Shown: positions 21,752-33,929, numbered from the stretch's first letter. The stretch: 64,000 nt of DNA from Xenorhabdus thuongxuanensis (GCF_001908095.1 NZ_MKGR01000005.1:81439-145438); one strand, 5' to 3'. A program made the numbers and translations. Notes: generated by a model from the letters alone, not told the origin.

Positions 21752-22831
21752 ATGTCAAAGATGCGATTCAATTCTGTTGATTGTCCACATAGGCGATATA
21801 ATCCTTTAACGGGTAAATGGATTATTGTTTCATCACACCGAACTGAACGACCGTGGAGTGGAATTGATGAAAAACCACTTCATGTTGCCTTGCCAAATTA
21901 CGATGAACACTGTTTTTTATGCCCGAATAATACCCGTGCGTCAGGTAATATCAATCCAGATTATCAGGACGTTTATATATTCCAGAATGATTATTCTGCC
22001 TTGCTACCGGAACACTTTGATATTAATCCTACCAATAACCCATTATTTAAAATTGAGCCAGTGAGTGGCGTTTGTCGGGTTCTCTGTTTTTCTCCTGATC
22101 ACAGCAAAACATTGCCGGAACTGTCGTTGAGTCAAATCCGTCGTGTTATTGATACATGGAATGCGCAGATTGACGAATTGAGCCAGCGTTATATTTGGAT
22201 TCAGATTTTTGAGAATAAAGGAGAAATGATGGGGTGTTCTCAGCCCCATCCTCATGAGCAGATTTGGGCCAGTGATTTCCTTCCAGATGAGCTAGCACGT
22301 AAAGATGCACTATTGCAGCAATATTATTGTCAGCAAGGAACTAACTTATTGGTAGATTATATTGAAGCAGAGCGCAAAGATGGTGCTCGTACGGTAGTGG
22401 AAACTGAATATTGGCTTGCGGTTGTACCTTATTGGGCTGTATGGCCGTTTGAAACGATGCTATTGCCGAAAAATCATATCCGTCGCATGAATGAACTGAC
22501 GGAAGCACAACGTGATGATCTGGCAGTAGCGATTAAAAAATTGACCAGTCGTTATGATAATCTGTTTCAATGTGCTTTTCCCTATTCAATGGGCTGGCAT
22601 TTTGCTCCTTTCTTCGAGCATCAATGCGATGCCAGCCCCACATCATACAAACACAATATTGATCATTGGCAATTACATGCACTGTTTTACCCGCCGTTAT
22701 TACGTTCACCCAGCATCCGTAAGTTTATGGTGGGTTATGAGATGTTGGCGGAAGCTCAGCGTGATTTAACGCCAGAACAGGCCGCCCAGCGGTTACGGGA
22801 TGTCAGCGACATTCATTTTAAGGTACGCTGA
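21752..22831 (+). CDS. galT: Galactose-1-phosphate uridylyltransferase
   Basis: Exchanges UMP between UDP-glucose and galactose-1-phosphate in the Leloir pathway. ATG 21752 with GGGGA eight bases upstream gives 359 residues. The zinc ligands Cys54, Cys57, His117 and His166 and the nucleophile His168 in HPHEQ are present. Three differences from E. coli stand out: Glu169 replaces Gly after the nucleophile, and two of the four iron-site ligands are changed (Lys184 for Glu182, Leu311 for His298). There is also an insertion of about ten residues around 288-303. The iron site seems lost; catalysis may persist because the zinc site and nucleophile remain. Confidence 0.93.
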   Translation: MSKMRFNSVDCPHRRYNPLTGKWIIVSSHRTERPWSGIDEKPLHVALPNYDEHCFLCPNNTRASGNINPDYQDVYIFQNDYSALLPEHFDINPTNNPLFKIEPVSGVCRVLCFSPDHSKTLPELSLSQIRRVIDTWNAQIDELSQRYIWIQIFENKGEMMGCSQPHPHEQIWASDFLPDELARKDALLQQYYCQQGTNLLVDYIEAERKDGARTVVETEYWLAVVPYWAVWPFETMLLPKNHIRRMNELTEAQRDDLAVAIKKLTSRYDNLFQCAFPYSMGWHFAPFFEHQCDASPTSYKHNIDHWQLHALFYPPLLRSPSIRKFMVGYEMLAEAQRDLTPEQAAQRLRDVSDIHFKVR

Positions 22832-22865
22832 TTTTCGCGAAGAAACGTTTCTGGAGGAAAAAGAG

Positions 22866-24020
22866 ATGAAAACTTTAATCCAAAACGTCACTAAATCTTT
22901 TGAGGCATGCTTTAATTATTCTCCAACGCATTTTTTTCAGGCGCCAGGGCGGGTGAATCTTATTGGTGAGCATACGGATTACAACCGTGGTTTTGTCTTG
23001 CCTTGTGCGATTAATTTCCAGACAGTAGTTGCCGCCGCTAAGCGTGGGGATATGCGTGTCAGGGTGATAGCTGTTGATTATCATAATCAGTGTGATGAAT
23101 TTGATCTCTGCCAACCAATTCTCTTTCAGCCAGAAAAAATGTGGACGAATTACATCCGTGGTGTGGTGAACTCTTTGGTGGAGAGTGGTTATGCATTTGG
23201 TGGTATGGATCTTGCTATTAGTGGCAATATTCCACAAGGTGCGGGTTTGAGTTCATCTGCGTCATTGGAAGTCGTGGTTGGGCAAACCATTAAGTCGATT
23301 TATCAACTCGATATTAGTCCCAAAATGATTGCATTGGGCGGGCAGCAAGCAGAAAACCAATTTGTTGGTTGTAATTCTGGCATCATGGATCAGTTAATTT
23401 CTGCTTGCGGGGAAGAGGATCATGCCTTGCTGATCGATTGCCTCACGTTGGCAACACAATCGGTACGTATGCCTGATAAAGTAGTTGTGATGGTAATCAA
23501 TTCTAATAAACAGCGTGGGTTGGTGGATAGCGAATACAACCTACGCAGGCAGCAATGTGAAGAGGCCGCCTGTTTGCTGGGAGTGAAAACATTGCGTGAT
23601 ATCACTCTTGAGGATTTCAATGCTAAACAAGCGTTACTCGATACGTTGCTTGTCAAACGGGCTCGCCATGTGATCAGTGAAAATTTGCGTACTAAATTGG
23701 CGGCTGATGCTTTGAGTATTGGTGATTTATTTCTCCTTGGTCAGCTTATGGCTGCATCTCATATTTCCATGCGTGATGATTTTGAAATTATTGTCCGTGA
23801 AATAGATGTGCTGGTGGCGATTGTTAAAGATGTAATTGGCGATCACGGCGGTGTTCGTATGACAGGGGGTGGTTTTGGTGGTTGTGTGGTGGCGTTGGTT
23901 CTTCCTGATTTGGTGAAAAGTGTCGAAAAGGCGATTGAGCAACAATACAAATCTAAAACAGGTTTAAAAGCGGATATCTATCTTTGTCAGGCCACAAAAG
24001 GTGCAAGCCAACTGGAATGA
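22866..24020 (+). CDS. galK: Galactokinase
   Basis: GHMP kinase that phosphorylates galactose at C1. ATG 22866 follows GGAGG and gives 384 residues (E. coli 382). The signature [15 protein letters not shown], the ATP loop [14 protein letters not shown] near 135 and the C-terminal TGGGFGGCV are intact. The galM mutarotase gene that follows galK in E. coli is absent; instead the stop overlaps the first codon of an O-methyltransferase remnant. Confidence 0.97.
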   Translation: MKTLIQNVTKSFEACFNYSPTHFFQAPGRVNLIGEHTDYNRGFVLPCAINFQTVVAAAKRGDMRVRVIAVDYHNQCDEFDLCQPILFQPEKMWTNYIRGVVNSLVESGYAFGGMDLAISGNIPQGAGLSSSASLEVVVGQTIKSIYQLDISPKMIALGGQQAENQFVGCNSGIMDQLISACGEEDHALLIDCLTLATQSVRMPDKVVVMVINSNKQRGLVDSEYNLRRQQCEEAACLLGVKTLRDITLEDFNAKQALLDTLLVKRARHVISENLRTKLAADALSIGDLFLLGQLMAASHISMRDDFEIIVREIDVLVAIVKDVIGDHGGVRMTGGGFGGCVVALVLPDLVKSVEKAIEQQYKSKTGLKADIYLCQATKGASQLE

Positions 24021-24382
24021 GCAAAAGATGGCGCGTCAAAATCATTGTGGGAGAGGCCAGTGAAACCTTGCAAACGCTAAGTTCTGAAGCTCCCTTTGAT
24101 TTGGTTTTTATTGATGCCGACAAACAAAACAGTCCATTGTATCTGGATTGGGCTGTCAAGTTGGGACGTCAGGGAACTATTATCATTATGGATAATATGA
24201 TCCGTGAAGGCGCAATTGTACATGAGCAGCGGAGTGAGACTGTTGAAGGTGTGCGCCAAGCACTGGATAAAATGTCCAACTACCCTGAACTGACTGTAAC
24301 GGCTTTACAGACTGTAGGGGAAAAAGGTTGGGATGGGTTTGCATTATTGCGGATTAATACGGATAGAAAAATTACACAATAA
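24017..24382 (+). pseudogene. N-terminally truncated O-methyltransferase (caffeoyl-CoA OMT-like) remnant
   Basis: The 121 codons from ATG 24017 encode the C-terminal half of a family 3 SAM-dependent O-methyltransferase: FDLVFIDADK (metal-binding Asp), IIIMDNMIREG and a C-terminal GWDGFALLRI. The full family is about 210-220 residues; the first half with the SAM-binding GxGxG is missing. The frame begins in the middle of the Rossmann fold at the galK stop (ATGA overlap). It is either a deletion scar joining galK to this gene or a non-catalytic leftover that is still translated. No SAM-binding loop means activity is unlikely. Confidence 0.7.
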
Positions 24383-24415
24383 TTTTTTGTTATAAGAAAT
24401 AATGGGTTATAAAAA

Positions 24416-24442
24416 GGATGGTTTATCAAAAATAAACCATCC
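24416..24442 (-). terminator. Rho-independent terminator for the lipase/secreted protein pair
   Basis: A perfect 11-bp stem (24416-24426 with 24432-24442) and five-base loop, followed on the minus strand by five U. It lies just after the stop at 24448 and may also stop readthrough from galETK. Confidence 0.85.
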
Positions 24443-24447
24443 TAATA

Positions 24448-24915
24448 TTACAACCTTTGGGTTGCAGGTTGATTGGCAGATGTTGGTGTTCGGGCTGCTT
24501 GACATGCTTTGCGCTCACTGGGTTCGCGTTCTTGAATGATTTTTGCTGTTTCATCTATGGCGGGAAGAGAAAAGCCCATATCGTCATAGGCACCAAAACC
24601 AATTAAACGATAACTGCTTAGCGGGGTATTTATTGGGATGCGAAATTCTTTCTTTTCCCCCGATGCTAATGGTTCAAATGAGTACACTGTCAGTGTACCT
24701 GGCTCACATTTAGCATTAAGAGGTAAAACAGCCAGATAGCCTCCCGCCACAGGTTGGTTTCCTTTGTTTTGCAGTGTGCCGCCTACAAAGAATTTACCAT
24801 TGGCTCCCAATCCCATGTGGAATAACAAATGCGCTTCCCCTTTTGCCCATAATGCAGGGGAAAACAGGCTGCTTGCCATTAATATTGCACTGTATGTGTA
24901 ACCACGCCATTTCAT
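24448..24915 (-). CDS. Small secreted protein paired with a lipase (candidate antagonist/immunity protein)
   Basis: A 155-residue protein with a clear Sec signal peptide (hydrophobic residues 9-22, cleavage after LWA near 24). The mature part is mostly beta-type with two cysteines (70 and 138) that could form a disulfide in the periplasm. I know no named family for it. It lies 35 bases downstream of the class 3 lipase gene on the same strand and shares its terminator. In Photorhabdus the lipase Pdl1 is held in check by a small tightly linked antagonist, Orf53; this protein is in the equivalent place. Whether it is homologous is not shown by the sequence alone. Confidence 0.65.
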   Translation of the reverse strand: MKWRGYTYSAILMASSLFSPALWAKGEAHLLFHMGLGANGKFFVGGTLQNKGNQPVAGGYLAVLPLNAKCEPGTLTVYSFEPLASGEKKEFRIPINTPLSSYRLIGFGAYDDMGFSLPAIDETAKIIQEREPSERKACQAARTPTSANQPATQRL

Positions 24916-24950
24916 CTTTATACTCCTGTTTGTCGATTGTGAGTTCCTAA

Positions 24951-25823
24951 CTATAAATTAATACAAGAATCAACATCACCGTATTTTGTGACTCTTTTGA
25001 ACACATCTAAATCTAATCTGGCAATGTAGTCGATTAAATAGTGGCTACATAACGGCCCATCTGAAATATCTACATTGGTTTGAGATTTAAACTCGTTGAT
25101 ATAGTCCAATGAGGCATATCCCAGAATTTTAGGGGGCAGATGAGGTATGACATCATCGATATAGTTGAACACCACAAAATTGCTAAAGTTTTGGGTAACG
25201 TGTTTGGAGAATTCTCCGTTTCCTGGTCTTGGGCAGGCAAATAAACAGGCTGAGTGATCGGGAGTTATACGGCCAATTTCATACATCAGATAGGATGCAA
25301 TTGCTGCGCCAAGGCTGTGACCGACTATAGTGAATTGATTATTTACCCCTATAAATTGGGTAATCGCTTCAGCTAATTTGAGATTGCTGTAATCACGGTG
25401 AGATTCAGGCTCAATGGTAATTAGCTTCATTGAGTCATAGACACTAAAAAAACCCTGGCTGACTTCTATCTTGGGGAAACGGGTCCACGGTGATGTAAAA
25501 TCAATCAGTACACCATGGACATCTTCTAGCAAAATTGTGGGATCGGTTCCACGTATGGCAATAATATGTTTCTCTGGAGAATGTTTTTTTTCGGCCACTT
25601 TTTTTGCTACATAGCCATAACAGACATGATCGGGCAATTCGCTTTTTCTGGGCGTTACTGAGAAAGACAGATCATTTGCTGAGATATACGCTATAACTTT
25701 CCATCCGTCTTCTTCAATGCGCGGATCGGCTGGGGGAGTTGGATTATTGTAGTATTGTTTATTCATTTTCGCTGCATATAACACGAATGCCGCAAAATTG
25801 GCTGCCTCTCTGTATGTATACAT
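24951..25823 (-). CDS. Class 3 lipase-like hydrolase (Pdl1-like candidate)
   Basis: A 290-residue alpha/beta hydrolase of the lipase class 3 group. The nucleophile elbow GHSLG has Ser170; Asp224 in YIDDV and His261 in CSHYL complete a plausible triad; AIRGTD near 89-94 forms the oxyanion region. It has no signal peptide, so it is not a classical Sec-exported lipase; phospholipase effectors of type VI systems and Pdl1 of Photorhabdus share this feature. The downstream gene encodes a small exported protein, suggesting an effector/antagonist pair. No type VI or Tc toxin genes are in this window. Confidence 0.75.
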   Translation of the reverse strand: MYTYREAANFAAFVLYAAKMNKQYYNNPTPPADPRIEEDGWKVIAYISANDLSFSVTPRKSELPDHVCYGYVAKKVAEKKHSPEKHIIAIRGTDPTILLEDVHGVLIDFTSPWTRFPKIEVSQGFFSVYDSMKLITIEPESHRDYSNLKLAEAITQFIGVNNQFTIVGHSLGAAIASYLMYEIGRITPDHSACLFACPRPGNGEFSKHVTQNFSNFVVFNYIDDVIPHLPPKILGYASLDYINEFKSQTNVDISDGPLCSHYLIDYIARLDLDVFKRVTKYGDVDSCINL

Positions 25824-26205
25824 AGGTGCCTCTTTTGTTTGTTCTTTATTGTTGAGGAGATGAGTTATTGAGATGTTTATTTGATGTAATTTAATTGTAT
25901 GCCATTTTACCGGATTTTCTGGATTAAGGAATATACAGATTGAGTGATGTTTTGTTTAGATTGGAATAAAGTTATTATTGTGAGGAGCTTATTTCCATAA
26001 AGTCCCTGTTATTAACATTTATTTATTATTAAATGATAAATAAATGAGTTGGGAGCATGTTTTAATTTATCAATATCGAATTAATTAATTCCCTTTTGTT
26101 ATATGTAGTTTTCTTTTGTTCTTTCAAATTGATTGCTATGCAGCGTTATTCTTTCTCAATATAAAAGTTTTATTTGCAAATTTTACCGATTATCAAGGGG
26201 CAAAT
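25824..26205. other. Intergenic region before the cystathionine beta-synthase gene
   Basis: About 380 very AT-rich bases between divergent genes. The one clear element is an 11-bp perfect inverted repeat (26016-26026 with 26036-26046, nine-base loop). An in-frame ATG upstream of cbs at 26116 lies in this region, but the encoded stretch is unlike the family and was not used. Confidence 0.5.
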
Positions 26206-27576
26206 ATGGCAGCACCACATTCGGTTCTTGAACTTATAGGGAATACACCACTACTGGAATTGACTCATCTGGATACAGGCCCATGCCAGCTATTCATTAA
26301 GTTAGAGAATCAGAATCCTGGCGGGTCAATTAAGGATCGTGTTGCACTTTCAATGATTGAGCAGGCAGAAAAGCAGGGATTGTTAAAGCCAGGGGGCACC
26401 ATCATTGAAGCCACGGCAGGTAACACAGGGATTGGGTTGGCGTTGGTTGCCGCCATGAAGGGCTATAAACTAATTTTGGTTGTACCTGATAAGATGAGCA
26501 GGGAAAAAATTTATCACTTGCGAGCGCTGGGAACCGATGTTCGCCTGACACGCTCTGATGTCGGAAAAGGGCATCCAGAATATTATCAAGACTATGCCCT
26601 GCGCTTGTCGAAAGAAATCAGTGGAGCTTATTATATTGATCAATTCAATAATCCTGCGAACTCAGCCGCGCATTTTGCTACCACGGGGCCGGAGATTTGG
26701 CAGCAGATGGAGCAGCATGTCGATGCTGTGGTAGTGGGTGTCGGTTCTGGCGGAACTCTTGGTGGCTTGAGCCAGTATTTTAAAGAAGTTTCCTCTCATA
26801 CGGAATTTGTCCTCGCAGATCCTAAAGGTTCTATTCTTGCCGATTATGTTGAACATGGTCACTATGACGAAGCGGGTAGTTGGTTTGTGGAAGGTATTGG
26901 GGAAGATTTTGTCCCACCTCTTGGGGATTTTTCTCAGGTTCACCATGCTTATCGTATTACTGATGCAGAAGCGTTTGCTTGCGCTCGTAATTTACTACTG
27001 ACAGAAGGGATCTTGGCGGGTTCTTCTTCAGGAACATTGTTAGCGGCGGCGCTACGTTATTGTCGTGCACAGACAACGCCGAAACGCGTAGTGACGTTAG
27101 CTTGTGACAGTGGTAATAAATATCTGTCGAAAATGTTTAATGATTACTGGTTATTGGAACAAGGACTCCGTTCACAACCACAAGAAAATAATTTGAGCGA
27201 TTATATTACTTATCGTTATCAGGATGGTGCGACGGTTTCAGTTTCCCCACAAGATACCTTGCAGATTGCTTATAGCCGCATGCGCCTGTATGACATTTCA
27301 CAGTTACCTGTGATCGAAAACGATCAAGTTGTCGGGCTTATTGATGAATGGGATCTCATGCATGCCATTCAGGCTAGTTCACGTAATTTCTCGTTGCCTG
27401 TTACTGAAGCGATGACCAATCAGGTTCATACGCTCAATAAAAAAGCGTCATTGGCGCAGTTAATTGCTACCTTTGATGCTGGTCATGTAGCCCTGATTGT
27501 TGATGATGACAATCATTTTCTGGGTCTTGTTACTCGTACCGATGTACTGAACGCATGGCGTCAACAACTCAATTAA
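26206..27576 (+). CDS. Cystathionine beta-synthase with CBS domain pair
   Basis: PLP enzyme condensing homocysteine and serine (or O-acetylserine) to cystathionine. ATG 26206 follows AAGGGG and gives 456 residues. The PLP lysine is in GGSIKDR near 43, the phosphate loop is GVGSGGTLGG, and EATAGNTGIG binds the substrate carboxylate. After residue 330 come two CBS motifs (SQLPVIENDQVVGLID and a second ending LGLVTRTDVL), as in eukaryotic-type CBS; no haem N-terminal domain is present. Together with the next gene it forms a reverse transsulfuration operon, methionine to cysteine. Confidence 0.88.
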   Translation: MAAPHSVLELIGNTPLLELTHLDTGPCQLFIKLENQNPGGSIKDRVALSMIEQAEKQGLLKPGGTIIEATAGNTGIGLALVAAMKGYKLILVVPDKMSREKIYHLRALGTDVRLTRSDVGKGHPEYYQDYALRLSKEISGAYYIDQFNNPANSAAHFATTGPEIWQQMEQHVDAVVVGVGSGGTLGGLSQYFKEVSSHTEFVLADPKGSILADYVEHGHYDEAGSWFVEGIGEDFVPPLGDFSQVHHAYRITDAEAFACARNLLLTEGILAGSSSGTLLAAALRYCRAQTTPKRVVTLACDSGNKYLSKMFNDYWLLEQGLRSQPQENNLSDYITYRYQDGATVSVSPQDTLQIAYSRMRLYDISQLPVIENDQVVGLIDEWDLMHAIQASSRNFSLPVTEAMTNQVHTLNKKASLAQLIATFDAGHVALIVDDDNHFLGLVTRTDVLNAWRQQLN

Positions 27577-27596
27577 TCTCTTTCAGGAATAAATTA

Positions 27597-28781
27597 ATGG
27601 CTAAGTTTGATAAGACTAAGTTTAATAGGATTAAATTTGATACACAAAGCGTTCATGCAGGCTATGTACCTGATCACACTGGTGCAGTGATGCCCGCAAT
27701 CTATGCCACATCAACTTATGCTCAAGTTGCACCTGGCCAGCATACTGGATATGAGTATTCCCGTAGTGGGAATCCGACTCGTGATGCTTTAGAGCGTGCG
27801 ATTGCTGAATTAGAGAATGGAACACGTGGTTATGCTTTTGGCTCTGGTCTGGCAGCCAGTTCGACCATTCTGGAGCTACTTGATAAAGATAGCCACATCA
27901 TTGCGGTAGATGATCTCTATGGTGGGACTTACCGGCTGCTGGAAAAAGTGCGTCGCCGGACGGCGGGTTTGAAAGTCACTTATATTGAAGCAGGGGATAC
28001 TGCGGCATTAGAATCAGCAATTCAGCCTGACACTAAAATGATTTGGGTGGAAACTCCGACTAACCCACTATTGAAATTGGCTGATTTAGCGGCGATTGCG
28101 CGAATTGCCAAGTGGCATAATATTATCAGCGTGGCAGATAACACTTTTGCTTCCCCTTATATTCAGCGTCCGCTTGATTTGGGTTTTGATATTGTTGTGC
28201 ATTCTGCAACTAAGTATCTGAATGGTCATTCTGATGTTGTTGCGGGCCTTGCGGTGGTGGGAAATAACGCAGAGTTGGCCGAGCAAGTTGCCTTCTTGCA
28301 AAATTCTATTGGCGGCATTCTTGATCCGTTCAGTAGTTTCCTCGTCCTGCGTGGTATTAGGACATTGGCATTACGTATGGAGCGCCATATTGACAGCGCA
28401 GGGAGGATTGCACATTGGCTTGAGCAGCAGCCACAAGTTGAGAAAGTGTATTATCCTGGCCTTGCTTCTCATCCTCAGCATGAATTGGCAAAACGTCAGA
28501 TGCGAGGTTTTGGTGGCATGATTTCCATTGTACTGAAAGGAGATGAAGATTATACGCGCCAGGTCATTAAGGAGCTGCAACTGTTTACATTGGCGGAAAG
28601 TTTAGGGGGGGTAGAGAGCTTGATTGGCCAGCCATTTACTATGACCCATGCTTCTATTCCGCTGGAAAATCGCCTGGCCGCTGGAATTACTCCACAACTG
28701 ATCCGTATTTCTGTCGGTATTGAAAATGCAGATGATTTGATAGCGGATTTGTCTCAGGCATTTGAAAAAGTGAGTTTGTAA
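27597..28781 (+). CDS. Cystathionine gamma-lyase / gamma-synthase family enzyme
   Basis: PLP-dependent Cys/Met metabolism enzyme of 394 residues. The PLP lysine lies in SATKYLNGHSD near 205; YEYSRSGNPTR near 60 and VETPTNPLLK are typical. Gamma-lyase and gamma-synthase are hard to separate by sequence; I favour gamma-lyase because the gene sits 20 bases downstream of a cystathionine beta-synthase. Start ATG 27597 has AGGA nine bases upstream. It ends in a strong terminator. The pair would let the cell make cysteine from homocysteine, and may also release hydrogen sulfide. Confidence 0.85.
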   Translation: MAKFDKTKFNRIKFDTQSVHAGYVPDHTGAVMPAIYATSTYAQVAPGQHTGYEYSRSGNPTRDALERAIAELENGTRGYAFGSGLAASSTILELLDKDSHIIAVDDLYGGTYRLLEKVRRRTAGLKVTYIEAGDTAALESAIQPDTKMIWVETPTNPLLKLADLAAIARIAKWHNIISVADNTFASPYIQRPLDLGFDIVVHSATKYLNGHSDVVAGLAVVGNNAELAEQVAFLQNSIGGILDPFSSFLVLRGIRTLALRMERHIDSAGRIAHWLEQQPQVEKVYYPGLASHPQHELAKRQMRGFGGMISIVLKGDEDYTRQVIKELQLFTLAESLGGVESLIGQPFTMTHASIPLENRLAAGITPQLIRISVGIENADDLIADLSQAFEKVSL

Positions 28782-28838
28782 CAAGAAAATAAAATAAGAA
28801 AGCTAATTTAATCAAAAAATTAAGATAACCAAAGATTG

Positions 28839-28870
28839 ATGCCAAGCGATATTTTTCGTTTGGCATTTTT
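28839..28870 (+). terminator. Rho-independent terminator of the transsulfuration operon
   Basis: A 10-bp stem with one G-U pair (28839-28848 with 28857-28866) followed by TTTTT, 57 bases after the stop. Confidence 0.85.
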
Positions 28871-29024
28871 ATTAAAATTATTTTTTAGTTTATTTTTCCA
28901 TCCCGTAATAGGAACATATTCAATAGATTTCAAGGTGCAGTTAATAAGGTAGCAATTTGGAAGATAAAAATGTATATAGTAAAAGTAGCAACAATGGCAA
29001 AAGTAACAACAAGGGGCATACGCT

Positions 29025-29525
29025 ATGGCAATTCTAGATATCCTCACAATCCCAGATGAAAGATTGAGACAAAAATGTGTTGATGTCACTGATTTTGATG
29101 AAATTCAAACGCTAATTGATGACATGCTGGAGACAATGTACAGCGCAGGTATTGGTTTGGCGGCTGCGCAGGTTGGTCGGAAAGAAGCGATTGCGGTCAT
29201 TGATATTTCTCCAAATCGTGATCAGCCCATGGTTTTGGTTAACCCGAAAATCGTTGAAAAAGAGCGTCGTGTGGTGAATCAAGAGGGCTGCCTGTCGATA
29301 CCGGGATATTATGCAGATGTTGAACGTTTTGAAAAAGTGAAGGTAGAAGCATTTGATCGGTTTGGTAAGCCGATTATGATAGAAAGCGAAGATTTTCTGT
29401 CAATTGTTATGCAGCATGAAATTGACCATTTGCATGGCATTGTTTTTATCGATTATCTGTCCCCATTGAAAAGACAAATGGCACTGAAAAAAGTGAAAAA
29501 TAAATTAATAAATAAGGAGGATTAA
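29025..29525 (+). CDS. def: Peptide deformylase (stand-alone copy)
   Basis: Metalloenzyme that removes the formyl group from the N-terminal methionine of new proteins. All three family motifs are present in 166 residues: GIGLAAAQVG near 43, EGCLSIPG with the metal-ligand cysteine near 90, and QHEIDHLHG with both metal-ligand histidines near 131. The main def gene of enterics is found next to fmt, which is absent here, so this is probably an additional copy or a displaced one. It is transcribed alone and converges on mutH. Confidence 0.92.
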   Translation: MAILDILTIPDERLRQKCVDVTDFDEIQTLIDDMLETMYSAGIGLAAAQVGRKEAIAVIDISPNRDQPMVLVNPKIVEKERRVVNQEGCLSIPGYYADVERFEKVKVEAFDRFGKPIMIESEDFLSIVMQHEIDHLHGIVFIDYLSPLKRQMALKKVKNKLINKED

Positions 29526-29717
29526 CTGCTGGGGAAATAAAGCCATTGTAAATTATTTCTTAATATATTTTGTAAAATTGTGGTTTCATACATAGCTATT
29601 ATTTTATTTACTAATGATAAGTACACATGAAAAAGCTTAACATTATGCTACATAATTTTTCCACTGATCTGGATCTGATAGATACCACTGATGCCAGGGT
29701 AGGTACATATTTAAGAA

Positions 29718-30398
29718 TTACAAAAAGAAATGGCGAGCTAATAGCGGCGCCGTGAAGTTTTTTTTCAAATAAAAACCTCTCGGTAACGTCATAATTGGCT
29801 GGCCATATTCTCCTATCGCTTCTGTCAATGCTCGGCTATTGGCGGCCTTGGGGCGCAATTGCAGCACTTCACCATGACGGGCAGTAATGCTTTCGATTTT
29901 TCCTAATACAATAAGATCCATGAGTTCTTCCCAATCACGTCGCAGCAGCTCTTCTTCAATTTCATTCGGGCTCCAAAGCAATGGAGAGCCTACACGGCGT
30001 TCAGATAGTGGAATACTTCTTTCCCCCTCGACGGGTATCCATAGGACGCGGGATAATTTACGCCTGACGTGGCAGTTTTTCCAAGTAATGCCGCTATTAC
30101 CTGTTAAAGGAGCAACACAGACAAAGGTTGTTTCTAATGGATAACCGTTGCTATCCACAGGGATAGTTTTCAACTCGATACCGATATGTTCAAAATCTTG
30201 TTCAGGTTTACTACCCGCACTGGCACCTAAATAGTATTCAAGCAACATACCGACCCAACCTTTATCGCGTTTTAAATTGGGAGGAATAGAGAGTTTGGCC
30301 AGTGCAGCAAGTTCACCCATAGATAAGCCAGCCAGAGAATGGGCACGATTGAATAGTTGTTGTTCGTTCTCAGGTGGTGTCGGAGGTGTAAGGTACAT
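29718..30398 (-). CDS. mutH: DNA mismatch repair endonuclease MutH
   Basis: Nicks the unmethylated strand at hemimethylated GATC sites when activated by MutL during mismatch repair. At 226 residues it matches the family. The restriction-enzyme-like active site (Asp, then Glu-x-Lys) is visible in [11 protein letters not shown] near 68-78, the equivalents of E. coli Asp70, Glu77 and Lys79. In E. coli mutH lies by rppH and ygdQ; those genes are not here, so the locus has been rearranged. The non-coding DNA upstream carries DnaA boxes. Confidence 0.95.
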   Translation of the reverse strand: MYLTPPTPPENEQQLFNRAHSLAGLSMGELAALAKLSIPPNLKRDKGWVGMLLEYYLGASAGSKPEQDFEHIGIELKTIPVDSNGYPLETTFVCVAPLTGNSGITWKNCHVRRKLSRVLWIPVEGERSIPLSERRVGSPLLWSPNEIEEELLRRDWEELMDLIVLGKIESITARHGEVLQLRPKAANSRALTEAIGEYGQPIMTLPRGFYLKKNFTAPLLARHFFL

Positions 30399-31194
30399 GT
30401 TATAGAATATATTTTTTATTGGTTAAAAAATGTTCGTATGGATTTAGGGAAATCATTATCAATTTATTGTTAGCCTGAGCTCTTTGATAATAGCATGATA
30501 TAAAAGATCTTTTCATTGGTATTTTCTGTATTAAAAATAGGCTTGTTATGATTGTTCACCTATTTCCAAGGATAATAAACAGGATCTTACACCATGTTAT
30601 CCACAGATTTATGGGATAAATGATAAAAAGTGAGATCACTGGTTTGATTTACAGCCTTAATGAATGATGTTTTCTACAAAAATAGACGATTTTTGTTTAA
30701 CTAAAAGGCATATCCTGTGGATAAATTCATCAATGATTAATATTTGCTCAATGCGAGAAAGATCAAAAATTTTTACCAGTGATATGCAAAGTTATAAGGG
30801 GTATAAAATGCACTAATGTGATGAAAAATAATAAATATTTATTTTATCTTATAGAGAGTGTAAAAATATGTAATAAAAGTATACCCGCTTTACCCCGCTC
30901 TTTTTCACATACATATCCACAGAAAAAGTGAATAAAATGGTTTGGCCAGACAATAAATGTTTATAACTTTAGCTTTTCCTGTGAATTAACCCTCTGGAGG
31001 CGTAAACCACGCGGATTTAAAATCGACCCATCCAAAAGTATCCATTTTTACTCTTCTCATACTGTATTTACCCTGTAATTCGCACCACTCTTAACTGATT
31101 CCCAATTTTTTTGAGTAATGGCATTCTTTACCAGCCAGTAAGCTATGTTACTGGCCTATTTTCAATAGCTATGTTTCTCTTTAGTTAGGTTTCC
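30399..31194. other. Gene-free region with a DnaA-box cluster (DARS2 candidate)
   Basis: About 800 bases between leuB and mutH. Boxes matching TTWTNCACA: 30597-30605 (plus), 30716-30724 (minus, TGTGGATAA), 30901-30909 (plus). One-mismatch boxes: 30913-30921 (plus) and 30980-30988 (minus). A full IHF consensus WATCAANNNNTTR lies at 30457-30469. An 8-bp perfect hairpin at 31134-31155 follows leuB. A 24-codon frame on the minus strand (30986-31060) is open but not recognisable. In E. coli the DnaA-reactivating site DARS2 is next to mutH, and no leuC or leuD is present here. Confidence 0.6.

Positions 31195-33929
<2,735 letters not shown>

Noticed and set aside
29627..29755. 42-codon frame after def
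   Set aside because: Overlaps the 3' end of mutH in the opposite direction and has no ribosome binding site; too short to identify.
30986..31060. 24-codon minus-strand frame in the DnaA-box region
   Set aside because: Reads like a protein fragment (ends AWFTPPEG) but is too short and could not be matched to a family; possibly a remnant of a lost gene.
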